Shown here piece by piece: positions 9,227-15,094 of a DNA stretch of 24,910 nucleotides (position 1 is its first letter; each line of letters starts with the position of its first letter). A program made the position numbers and the translations under genes. Below the pieces are notes generated by a model, which was not told the origin of the DNA, did no database searches, and saw nothing but the letters and a program-made list of their open reading frames with translations. Source of the DNA: RGIG4694 sp964501705. Lineage in GTDB: Bacteria > Bacillota > Clostridia > Oscillospirales > Ruminococcaceae. The stretch lies in assembly GCA_964501705.1 (NCBI GenBank), contig CAZCUQ010000019.1, positions 1 through 24,910 of the forward strand. The letters run 5' to 3'.

Positions 9227-9736
9227 TCAAGATTCATTATCCGGTTCATCAAAAAGATTTTCGTCGTCGCAGAGCTTCACGAAAGCGGTATCGGAAACCT
9301 TTACGGAAACTGTCTCATCGGATTCTTTTACTGCCGTAAGTGTATTTGTTTCTCTGTCGTAGGCGGTCATTACGGCGATAAATTCCTTTACGCCGTCCCT
9401 TTCGCGGATATATCTTATTCTCACGGGGCAGTCAAGGAATTCCTCAAAGTGTTCGGGTCTGCGAAGAGTTCTTCCGAGTCCCGGAGAACCGACCTCCAGA
9501 ATATAGGATCCGCTGACGGGATCCTTTTCATCGAGAGTCTTTGACAGTGCTCTCGACATATTTTCGCAGTCGTCCATGGATATTCCCGTAGCTCTGTCGA
9601 TAAATACTCTCAGATAATAAAGCGAGCCTTCCTTTTCATAAACGACATCCCATATTTTAAGACCCAGAGACTCGGCTATCGGCTTTGAGATATCGTATAC
9701 TTTGCTTACCGTACTTCCGCTTTTTTTAACGTTCAA
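9227..9736 (-). CDS. rimP: Ribosome maturation factor RimP
   Basis: Factor needed for efficient 30S subunit maturation. The protein is about 169 aa from TTG 9736. It shows the conserved N-terminal domain (IAESLGLKIWDVVYEKEGSLYYLRVFID) and the hallmark segments DPVSGSYILEVGSPGLGRTL and RPEHFEEFLDCPVRI, followed by the Sm-like C-terminal domain and an acidic tail. The start is unusual: no ATG lies near, and GGGAGG sits seven bases before TTG 9736, so that TTG is preferred over TTG 9742 (one base away) or TTG 9754 (upstream of the site). It is the first gene of the operon running to gltX, downstream of a strong promoter and a leader hairpin. Confidence 0.94.
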   Translation of the reverse strand: MNVKKSGSTVSKVYDISKPIAESLGLKIWDVVYEKEGSLYYLRVFIDRATGISMDDCENMSRALSKTLDEKDPVSGSYILEVGSPGLGRTLRRPEHFEEFLDCPVRIRYIRERDGVKEFIAVMTAYDRETNTLTAVKESDETVSVKVSDTAFVKLCDDENLFDEPDNES

Positions 9737-9759
9737 TTTCAAACCTCCCGACAAACAAG

Positions 9760-9783
9760 AAAGACCGGATTGCTCCGATCTTT
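9760..9783 (-). promoter_or_regulatory. Leader hairpin with GCAA tetraloop upstream of rimP
   Basis: Read on the minus strand, arms AAAGATCGGA and TCCGGTCTTT pair over ten positions (one U-G) around a GCAA loop of the GNRA type. It ends about 11 bases before the GGGAGG of rimP and has no T-run after it, so it is not a typical terminator. It could protect the 5' end, bind a protein, or tune rimP translation. The pairing is seen directly; any function is inferred. Confidence 0.5.
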
Positions 9784-9807
9784 TGACTTTAACATTGTTG
9801 TAAATAT

Positions 9808-9836
9808 ATTATATCACATTAATAATAAAAATGCAA
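9808..9836 (-). promoter_or_regulatory. SigA-type promoter of the rimP-gltX operon
   Basis: On the minus strand, -35 TTGCAT (9831-9836) and -10 TATAAT (9808-9813) are exactly 17 bases apart, with TGA just before the -10 giving an extended -10. Transcription should start near 9801, leaving a leader of about 65 bases. It lies only 36 bases after the yabQ stop, so some read-through from yabPQ is possible. Confidence 0.8.
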
Positions 9837-9871
9837 GCTTTTTTCGGAATTTTTTTATTTTTTGTATATTC

Positions 9872-10270
9872 CTACAAATTTTTTCCCCCGTTTTCACGCC
9901 GTTTGCTTTTAATATCGGAAAAAATCCCGGCGAAAATCTTTCGGATAATACCCGTGACGGAATTTCCGACTGTTGCAAGATACAGGACAGCTCCGAGAAA
10001 AGCTCCCGCTATGTAAAAAAATCTGACGTTTCCTCTCCCCATGAAAGCTCCTGTCAGAAAGATACCGAACCCGAAAAGAAGCATGAAAATAAAATCCAGC
10101 ACGGCTGTGGGAATTTTTTTTCGCATAAAGGGAAAAATAATTCTTATCACACGGAGTATATCAAAGAAAAATCCGTAAACAATTCCCGCAAGCACCGAAA
10201 AAAGGAAAATAAACGTCTGCTCCGATACCGTGAAAAACGTTTCGAGGCCGCCCGTAAAAAGAAATCTCAT
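9872..10270 (-). CDS. yabQ: Spore cortex biosynthesis protein YabQ
   Basis: The 132-aa membrane protein matches the YabQ family: an N-terminal GGLETFFTVSEQTFIFLFSVLAGIVYGFFFDILRV-type segment, followed by several hydrophobic helices (about 15-40, 50-75 and 80-105) and a basic tail. In Bacillus, YabQ sits in the forespore outer membrane and is required for cortex formation. This copy is shorter than the roughly 210-residue Bacillus protein, mainly at the C-terminus. Its ATG overlaps the yabP stop as ATGA, and GGAGA lies ten bases upstream. Regulation by sigmaE is expected from the family and supported by a box upstream of yabP. Confidence 0.85.
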   Translation of the reverse strand: MRFLFTGGLETFFTVSEQTFIFLFSVLAGIVYGFFFDILRVIRIIFPFMRKKIPTAVLDFIFMLLFGFGIFLTGAFMGRGNVRFFYIAGAFLGAVLYLATVGNSVTGIIRKIFAGIFSDIKSKRRENGGKNL

Positions 10271-10551
10271 CGCGTTAATTTCTCCAAAGCGGAGGCTCTT
10301 CTTATCCTGTCCCTGTCTCCGTAGGATATAGAGTTAATTTCCCCCGTGAGCGTAAGCTCTCCCTTTTCGATACTGAGATCACTGACAGCGAGATTTTTTC
10401 CCTTTACCGTAACGCAGCCGCTTGTCGTATAAAAAACAGCGATATTATCCTCGAAGCGCACTGTATCGGAAAGTCCCCCGATACGCAGTATCTTTCTTTC
10501 TTCCATTGCGAGAGTGTGGATACTGCGCGGTTCCTTTTCGTTATTTTTCAA
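10267..10551 (-). CDS. yabP: Sporulation protein YabP
   Basis: The 94-aa protein matches the YabP/YqfC family of sporulation proteins: beta-rich and soluble, with LRIGGLSDTVRFEDNIAVFYTTSGCVTVKG and the C-terminal LTLTGEINSISYG signature. YabP is a mother-cell protein needed for cortex formation and acts with YabQ. The start is TTG 10551, backed by AAGGAG nine bases upstream; no in-frame ATG exists before residue 16. It is directly followed by yabQ with an ATGA overlap, so the two form one operon. The related YqfC would look similar, but pairing with yabQ favours YabP. Confidence 0.88.
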   Translation of the reverse strand: MKNNEKEPRSIHTLAMEERKILRIGGLSDTVRFEDNIAVFYTTSGCVTVKGKNLAVSDLSIEKGELTLTGEINSISYGDRDRIRRASALEKLTR

Positions 10552-10583
10552 AAATATCCGCTCCTTTCCCGAAGTCTTTATAT

Positions 10584-10612
10584 TTTATATGAAATATTTT
10601 CCGTATTTATGA
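10584..10612 (-). promoter_or_regulatory. Candidate SigmaE promoter of yabPQ
   Basis: On the minus strand, TCATAAA (10606-10612) and CATATAAA (10584-10591) are 14 bases apart, the spacing of SigmaE promoters. They match five of seven and six of eight positions of the Bacillus consensus as I recall it (KMATATT and CATACAMT). The transcript would begin about 25 bases before the yabP TTG. No good SigA promoter was seen here. Plausible, not proven. Confidence 0.5.
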
Positions 10613-10664
10613 ATATAATTAACTGTTAAACTATAAAAACTTTTACGGAAAAGGAGAAATATCT

Positions 10665-11405
10665 ATGCCCAAGGTCTTTTTAAGTCCGTCCACACAGGAG
10701 TGGAACAAATACATAAACGGCGGCGACGAGGAACAGTATATGAATCTCATCGCCGATGCAATGGAGCCTTTCCTCCGCTCGTCCGGGATAGAGTTTTCCC
10801 GCAACGTTCCCGAACGAAACGTCACGGGAGCTATCGCCGACTCGAACGCCGGAATGTACGATGTTCATCTGGCACTTCATTCCAATGCCGCGGGCGCGGG
10901 AAGAGAGGGTACGATGCGCGGAATAGAAATTTACTATTCCCCGTTTTCGGATTACAGCCGTACACTTGCCACGATCATTGCAAACAATATGAAGCTTATC
11001 TATCCGATTCCCGAAAAAACAACGATTATACCCACCACAGCTCTCGCCGAGGTTACGAAAACGCGCGCTCCCGCCGTTTTGTGCGAGATCGGCTATCACG
11101 ACAACGCATACGATGCGGACTGGATAAAAAGCAGCATTGACAAGATAGCGAGAGTTCTGGCCGAGTCGCTCTGCGACTATTTCGGCATACCTCTCGTTGA
11201 GCCGACCGAAGAAAGAACGGGGACAGTCAATTCGGGCGGTTCAAATCTGAATATCAGGAGATTCCCGTCGGTGACCGCACAAGTCCTCGGAACTATTCCC
11301 GACGGGTCTGCTGTGACTGTATACGGTCAGGCAGGTTCATGGTATGTCATAAGATACGGCGGGATCACGGGCTATGCGTCATCGGATTTTATAATTGTCA
11401 ACTAA
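10665..11405 (+). CDS. N-acetylmuramoyl-L-alanine amidase with C-terminal SH3 domain
   Basis: Predicted zinc amidase that cuts the bond between N-acetylmuramic acid and L-alanine in peptidoglycan. The 246-aa protein has an Amidase_3-type domain (about 1-175) with a Glu at 22/23, HSN at 72-74 (zinc His72) and the catalytic-type Glu141 in CEIGYHDN. A bacterial SH3 domain (about 185-246, NLNIRRFPS...GYASSDFI) follows. The classic DxGHGG first motif is replaced by LSPSTQEWN, a form I recall in some clostridial and phage amidases. There is no signal peptide, so the enzyme is cytosolic or released by lysis, or acts in the mother cell during sporulation like CwlC. AAGGAG lies eight bases before ATG 10665. 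It is divergent from yabP. Confidence 0.87.
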   Translation: MPKVFLSPSTQEWNKYINGGDEEQYMNLIADAMEPFLRSSGIEFSRNVPERNVTGAIADSNAGMYDVHLALHSNAAGAGREGTMRGIEIYYSPFSDYSRTLATIIANNMKLIYPIPEKTTIIPTTALAEVTKTRAPAVLCEIGYHDNAYDADWIKSSIDKIARVLAESLCDYFGIPLVEPTEERTGTVNSGGSNLNIRRFPSVTAQVLGTIPDGSAVTVYGQAGSWYVIRYGGITGYASSDFIIVN

Positions 11406-11489
11406 ATTTTTCCACGAATTATAATAACGTTTGAGTCAATAATACTTTTGTCGGAACACGACAGAAAAAATGAAAGGAAGATAAAAATC

Positions 11490-11666
11490 ATGTCAAAGAA
11501 TTCCTCTATACACTGCGATGTTACAAGCTGCAAGCACAATATGGACAGCGAGCATTACTGCACGCTCAACTCCATCAGAGTAGGCACTCATGAGCAGAAT
11601 CCCACGGTTCCCGAATGTACGGACTGCCTGAGCTTTGAGTGCAGGAGCTGCGGCTGCGGCGGCTAA
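11490..11666 (+). CDS. Small cysteine-rich DUF1540 protein
   Basis: A 58-aa protein with eight cysteines: IHCDVTSCKHN, YCTLNSIRVG, and the C-terminal PECTDCLSFECRSCGCGG. The first part matches the DUF1540 pattern, common as small proteins in Clostridia; the spacing suggests metal binding, probably zinc or iron-sulfur, but the function is unknown. I chose ATG 11490, with GAAAGGAAG about nine bases upstream; the frame stays open to a TTG at 11448 with no ribosome binding site. Its gene is closed by a strong terminator. A weak promoter (TTGTCA 11395, TATAAT 11420, 19-base spacer) may precede it. Confidence 0.85.
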   Translation: MSKNSSIHCDVTSCKHNMDSEHYCTLNSIRVGTHEQNPTVPECTDCLSFECRSCGCGG

Positions 11667-11674
11667 AAAGCATT

Positions 11675-11726
11675 AAAAAAATCAGAGAACGGAAAAAATT
11701 TTCCGTTCTCTGATTTTTCTTTTTTT
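11675..11726. terminator. Bidirectional intrinsic terminator
   Basis: A near-perfect inverted repeat with arms built on ATCAGAGAACGGAAAA and its complement meets over a two-base centre, so the folded loop will be slightly wider. It is flanked by A-runs on the left and T-runs on the right. It can therefore stop transcription from the DUF1540 gene (plus) and from the convergent acetyltransferase gene (minus). Confidence 0.9.
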
Positions 11727-11732
11727 CGTGCG

Positions 11733-12497
11733 CTATTTATCGCATTTTCCCGAAACAATTTCCGTCCACGCGGGGACAAATCCGCTCGAAAGCGCGGTTT
11801 TCTTTGAAGGGATATTTCCGGGCCATGTGCCGTAATACGGAACATTGCCTCTTTTGAGTATTTCATCGGCAAGAGTCGAAACAAGTATTTTTGCAAGTCC
11901 GAGTCCGCGAAATCTCGGAAGGATATCTATCCCTATCTGAAAGAAAAAATCACTGTCCTCGGACGCGCCCGCCGCGCCAATTATTTCCCTGCCGTTCAGG
12001 GCGCATACAGCGAGTTTGTCCCTTCTTCTTCCTTCGGGAAAATACAGGAACGCATTTTCAAACCTTACAGGATACGGATAGATAAGTTTTTTTATCTCGC
12101 TTTCTTCAAGCAGACGTATCCGAAAGCCTTCAGACGGGAAACGCGCAAATTCTTCGCCCGGAGTGTAATATTCCTTTATACTTTCGATCGTGAAGCCTTT
12201 TCCGTAAAGCATAAGTCCGAGAGAGGATATTCCTCTGCCGTCGAAAAGATTCCGATCGGATCCGCATAGCTTTTTCGCCTCGGACAGGAATTCTTCCCTG
12301 ACCGAAACCACGGTATTTTTTCCGAAAGTCGCCGCTTTGAAAAAATCGGCGTCTGCGGGAAAGGCTCTTTGTCCGCTCGCACGGCTGTGCAGAGTAACGA
12401 TATTTCTTTCGGCGGAGAAATCGGCGGGATTACAGGAATAATCGGTGCAAAGCTGCGTCACCGCTCTTTTGAGAAGAGTTTTGTCGGCGGATGTCAT
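11733..12497 (-). CDS. GNAT family N-acetyltransferase
   Basis: Predicted acetyl-CoA-dependent acyltransferase of unknown substrate. The 254-aa protein has a long N-terminal domain (about 1-125) without a motif I recognise, then a GNAT domain. The latter carries LAVCALNGREIIGAAG, IGIDILPRFRGLGLAKIL near 190-208 (the R/Q-x-x-G-x-A acetyl-CoA loop) and a C-terminal strand ending in SSGFVPAWTEI. The ATG overlaps the stop of the upstream cell-wall-binding protein gene as ATGA, so both are co-translated from the promoter at 13473-13501. That pairing could hint at a cell-surface role, but no signal peptide is present. The operon ends at the shared terminator. Confidence 0.82.
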   Translation of the reverse strand: MTSADKTLLKRAVTQLCTDYSCNPADFSAERNIVTLHSRASGQRAFPADADFFKAATFGKNTVVSVREEFLSEAKKLCGSDRNLFDGRGISSLGLMLYGKGFTIESIKEYYTPGEEFARFPSEGFRIRLLEESEIKKLIYPYPVRFENAFLYFPEGRRRDKLAVCALNGREIIGAAGASEDSDFFFQIGIDILPRFRGLGLAKILVSTLADEILKRGNVPYYGTWPGNIPSKKTALSSGFVPAWTEIVSGKCDK

Positions 12498-13438
12498 GAA
12501 ACTTTGAACTTAACGCTCGCGACGGGAATATCGGTCTCCCATGTACCCTTGAATTCCGCTTCATCGCCGACATCTCTGAGATGTACGCGATAAAAAATAT
12601 CTATTTCGTTCAAAAGCTTTCCGTTCGCATCGTACAGAAGCATCGTTACCGACAGCGTGCAGCCGTTCTGATAGGAGTAATTCTTTAACACTCCCGAATA
12701 TTCAAAAGTGCCGTCGTCTTTGTTTTTGGCAACAAAGGATTTCATTCCCGTTCCCGGTTCCTGATACGGGAAAACTCTCACAGCCTGAGCCGAAGCGGGT
12801 TTTTTTTCGCTGCTCTCGTCCGAAGCGGAATTTTCGATTTCAATGATTTTTTCCTTGCTTACCAGTCCGTTGTCCTTATCGAGAACATACAGATAACCGT
12901 CCTCCTCGACCTCGGCGGAAACAGCGTATCCCTCTGAGCCGAAATAGTAGTAATTGTTTCCTACCTTTGTCAGACCGTACGTGACCTTTCCGTTTTTATC
13001 CGCGTAATAAATCCTGTTATCTATCTTGACAAGAACATTCTTATAGGTTTTCACATAAACGCCCTTTGAGTCATACTTGCGGACAGTATCATTAACGATA
13101 ACGTTTCCTGTCTGCATATAGCCCGTTTCCTTGTCGAAGAAATAGCTTTTCCCCTTGATTTTTGCGGTTCCCTTGACCATAGTTCCGTCGCTGCGGAAAT
13201 ACGCCTTGTACTTTCTTTTGAGAGTTACCCAGCCCGTCTGCATAACGCCCTTGCTGTCGAAGTAATATGTATCGCCGTCTATCTCAACAAGACCGCGTTC
13301 CTTATTGCCGTCCTCGTCATAATAGTAAGTTTTTCCGTCCTTTTCCTCAAAATCCGCGCAAACAGCGCCGAGGGACGAAAGTGACATGACTGCCGCACAT
13401 ACGGCGCCGACAGTCCGCAGAAGTGTTTTTTTGTTCAT
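12494..13438 (-). CDS. Secreted cell-wall-binding repeat protein
   Basis: The 314-aa protein begins with a signal peptide (basic MNKKTLLR, hydrophobic core, likely cleavage after Ala28). Residues about 30-195 contain seven or more CW_binding/choline-binding-type repeats with the YYFDSKGVMQTGW-like aromatic-glycine pattern, which normally hold proteins to the cell wall or glycans. A short acidic linker follows (about 200-220). The C-terminal domain (about 222-314) has VLKNYSYQNGCTLSVTMLLYD, resembling FxLYD-type beta-sandwich domains. No catalytic domain is visible, so it may be a structural or adhesive surface protein. GGAGG lies seven bases before ATG 13438. It is the first gene of a two-gene operon. 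Confidence 0.85.
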   Translation of the reverse strand: MNKKTLLRTVGAVCAAVMSLSSLGAVCADFEEKDGKTYYYDEDGNKERGLVEIDGDTYYFDSKGVMQTGWVTLKRKYKAYFRSDGTMVKGTAKIKGKSYFFDKETGYMQTGNVIVNDTVRKYDSKGVYVKTYKNVLVKIDNRIYYADKNGKVTYGLTKVGNNYYYFGSEGYAVSAEVEEDGYLYVLDKDNGLVSKEKIIEIENSASDESSEKKPASAQAVRVFPYQEPGTGMKSFVAKNKDDGTFEYSGVLKNYSYQNGCTLSVTMLLYDANGKLLNEIDIFYRVHLRDVGDEAEFKGTWETDIPVASVKFKVS

Positions 13439-13472
13439 AAAAAATCCTCCGTATCTGTATCAGTATGATCAT

Positions 13473-13501
13473 ATTATACCACTTTTGGGAAAAAAAGTCA
13501 A
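13473..13501 (-). promoter_or_regulatory. SigA promoter of the cell-wall protein/GNAT operon
   Basis: On the minus strand, TTGACT (13496-13501) and TATAAT (13473-13478) are separated by 17 bases. The start point would be near 13466, about 28 bases before the ATG. It is close to consensus, suggesting constitutive and fairly strong expression. Confidence 0.82.
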
Positions 13502-13566
13502 TAGAATTTGTAACAAAACTTAGCGGAGAAAGAAAATTTCCGCAGAAATTAATTTTCGGATCAACG

Positions 13567-13605
13567 GATCTCCTCGGAAACCGAATGCCGATTTCCGAGG
13601 AGATC
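13567..13605. repeat. Strong hairpin (14-bp perfect arms)
   Basis: Arms GATCTCCTCGGAAA and TTTCCGAGGAGATC pair perfectly around an 11-base centre, which can itself form a small CG/CG pair. No T-run follows on either strand, so it is not a standard terminator. It could stabilise the 3' end of the phosphatase mRNA, or belong to a structured RNA or small repeat with the inverted repeat at 13618-13749. Confidence 0.7.
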
Positions 13606-13617
13606 TGATTATCATTT

Positions 13618-13749
13618 GCCGTTCTTACGGAGCTTCGGGGTGCGAGGGGAACACTGAAGGGGAGCGGGAACGATAAGGCAGGCAGCGATGAAATCCAGAA
13701 TGAAGTTATCCGAAAATTCAATATAAAAATGTATTTCCGAAAGAACGGC
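13618..13749. repeat. 132-bp non-coding segment with 13-bp imperfect inverted ends
   Basis: GCCGTTCTTACGG at 13618-13630 and CCGAAAGAACGGC at 13737-13749 are inverted copies with one mismatch, enclosing 106 bases. No credible gene fits: the open frames have no ribosome binding site. It may be a miniature element, a closing helix of an RNA, or a decayed gene. No target-site duplication was seen. Together with the hairpin beside it, it fills most of the roughly 310-base gap between the cell-wall protein and the phosphatase genes. Confidence 0.5.
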
Positions 13750-13751
13750 TC

Positions 13752-14501
13752 TTACTGATAGGTTGAAACAGCCAGCACGGTGATATTATCCGCGCTTCCG
13801 TTTTTCATTGCCGTCTCCGCGAGTTTTTTCAGCCGCTTCGGGAGCTTTATGGGAAGAGCCAGTATCTCCTCGAATTCTCCGTCGGTGATATAGTCGGACA
13901 GACCGTCCGAGCAGATAAGTATAATATCTCCCTGTTCCATTGATTCAATAGGAATTATCTGCGGTTCGGGATCGCACGCCGTATTTCCTATCACGGGAAG
14001 TATCATATGGCTGTACGGATTTCCGCTTTTATCAAGGATTGAGATCTTTCTTTTTCCCAAAGCGCTCTGAATTACCGACTGATCGGCGGAAAGCTGACGG
14101 ATACGTCCGCTTCTGTAACGGTAAATTCTCGAATCTCCGACGTTTACCCCGATATGATTTCCCGCGTTGTCAACAGCGAACGCGGAAAGGGTAGTCTGCA
14201 TATTTTTCGCGCCGTTATGTTTGATTCCGTATCTCCTTATCCTGCGGTGGATATCGAGTATTTTTTCGCGGTAATCGGTTTTTTCCTTGGGACGCACTCC
14301 TGAGAGCATTTTAAGAGCCATGCGTGAAGCGATCTCCCCGCTGTTTTCTCCCGCGACCCCATCGGCAACGGCAACAATGAACGAATGCCGGAAACTGTTT
14401 TCAAGCCCCGAATCCGTTCTGACCTTTTTATCGATAAGGAAAGCGTCCTCATTATGTTCTCTGACGTTTCCCGTATCGGAAAATGCACAGCAGTAATACA
14501 T
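13752..14501 (-). CDS. PP2C-family serine/threonine protein phosphatase
   Basis: Metal-dependent protein phosphatase, likely cytosolic, of the PrpC/Stp type. The 249-aa protein carries the PP2C motifs in order: SDTGNVREHNEDAF (Asp19), VADGVAGENSGEIAS (Asp47-Gly48), NVGDSRIYRYRSG, CSDGLSDYITD, and the final GSADNITVLAV with its metal-binding Asp. Length matches single-domain bacterial PP2C enzymes. In most Firmicutes the gene sits beside a PASTA-domain kinase in the rlmN/rsgA region; here no kinase is adjacent and the gene stands alone. GGAGG lies seven bases before ATG 14501. Its targets cannot be inferred. Confidence 0.93.
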   Translation of the reverse strand: MYYCCAFSDTGNVREHNEDAFLIDKKVRTDSGLENSFRHSFIVAVADGVAGENSGEIASRMALKMLSGVRPKEKTDYREKILDIHRRIRRYGIKHNGAKNMQTTLSAFAVDNAGNHIGVNVGDSRIYRYRSGRIRQLSADQSVIQSALGKRKISILDKSGNPYSHMILPVIGNTACDPEPQIIPIESMEQGDIILICSDGLSDYITDGEFEEILALPIKLPKRLKKLAETAMKNGSADNITVLAVSTYQ

Positions 14502-14553
14502 TTTGTTTCCTCCGAAAAATGTTCTGTCTATATATTATTATCATTATGGAAGT

Positions 14554-14582
14554 ATTATAACACGTGGAAAAAATTTTTTCAA
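14554..14582 (-). promoter_or_regulatory. SigA promoter of the PP2C phosphatase gene
   Basis: On the minus strand, TTGAAA (14577-14582) and TATAAT (14554-14559) are 17 bases apart, with TGT before the -10 (extended -10). The start would be near 14547, about 45 bases before the ATG. Between this promoter and the trpS promoter at 14728 I see no gene. Confidence 0.78.
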
Positions 14583-14727
14583 CCGTCAGTTTTACAGATT
14601 TTTCGGGATTTTTTTATTGACAATCTACAATGAATTTTTCCAAAAAGGAAGTCTCAATGAAATTATAAGTATATCTTTTCGGACAATTTGCTTTTTATGC
14701 AGAATAAACAAAATGCCCGAATAACCC

Positions 14728-14756
14728 TTGACAAATATATTCGGATGTGATATCAT
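14728..14756 (+). promoter_or_regulatory. trpS: SigA promoter of trpS-rsmE
   Basis: TTGACA (14728-14733) and TATCAT (14751-14756) are separated by 17 bases, with TGA directly before the -10. Transcription should begin near 14763, just ahead of the T-box leader. Confidence 0.8.
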
Positions 14757-14762
14757 TAATGT

Positions 14763-15074
14763 ATAAAATAAATCCTGTGAGCAAAAGCAAGTAACTTAGG
14801 CGGCGGCATTGCAGAGAGCCTCGGTCGGTGGAATGAGGTATGTACGGTTTAGGCGAATGGGTTTGTGAGGAGTCGGGTGAATAAAAAGTAGCCCGCACCG
14901 CGTTTCCTGCGTCAGTGTGAGAGGGTATTGACGCTTTATGCCGCGTACTTGTGACATATATGTGGTTTTTCCGCCGTCAATATCTTTTGAGACGGATTTT
15001 TTGTCCGTGAATTCGGGTGGCACAGCGGTTTTTCGCCCCGAGTACATTTTTTTGAATGTACTCGGTTTTTTATT
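14763..15074 (+). promoter_or_regulatory. T-box riboswitch, tryptophan specifier (UGG)
   Basis: A leader of about 310 bases that senses uncharged tRNA-Trp and controls read-through into trpS. Stem I elements appear in the usual order: AGAGAG at 14813-14818, GGTG at 14827-14830, and GAATGGG at 14855-14861, with the specifier TGG at 14858-14860 matching the Trp anticodon CCA. The T-box core TTCGGGTGGCACAGCGG starts near 15012. Its TGGC (15018-15021) would pair with a tRNA acceptor end GCCA, fitting the G73 discriminator of bacterial tRNA-Trp. A terminator hairpin follows at 15038-15065. Uncharged tRNA would favour the antiterminator. All elements are visible; the mechanism is established for the class. 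Confidence 0.93.
15038..15071 (+). terminator. T-box-controlled intrinsic terminator
   Basis: Arms CCGAGTACATT (15038-15048) and AATGTACTCGG (15055-15065) form an 11-bp stem with a six-base loop, followed by a run of Ts. It is the off-state of the trpS leader and lies 24 bases before the trpS ATG. Confidence 0.9.
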
Positions 15075-15094
15075 TATGAAAGGAAGGAACAAAA

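Noticed and set aside
13347..13721. Open frame of 124 codons, minus strand, from TTG 13721 into the cell-wall protein gene
   Set aside because: No ribosome binding site, runs through the hairpin and the promoter of the next gene, overlaps it in another frame, and has low-complexity composition.
14657..14668. Three-codon frame (M-K-L) with an AAGGA-like site upstream, before the trpS promoter
   Set aside because: It lies upstream of the mapped-looking promoter and has no attenuator around it; most likely chance.
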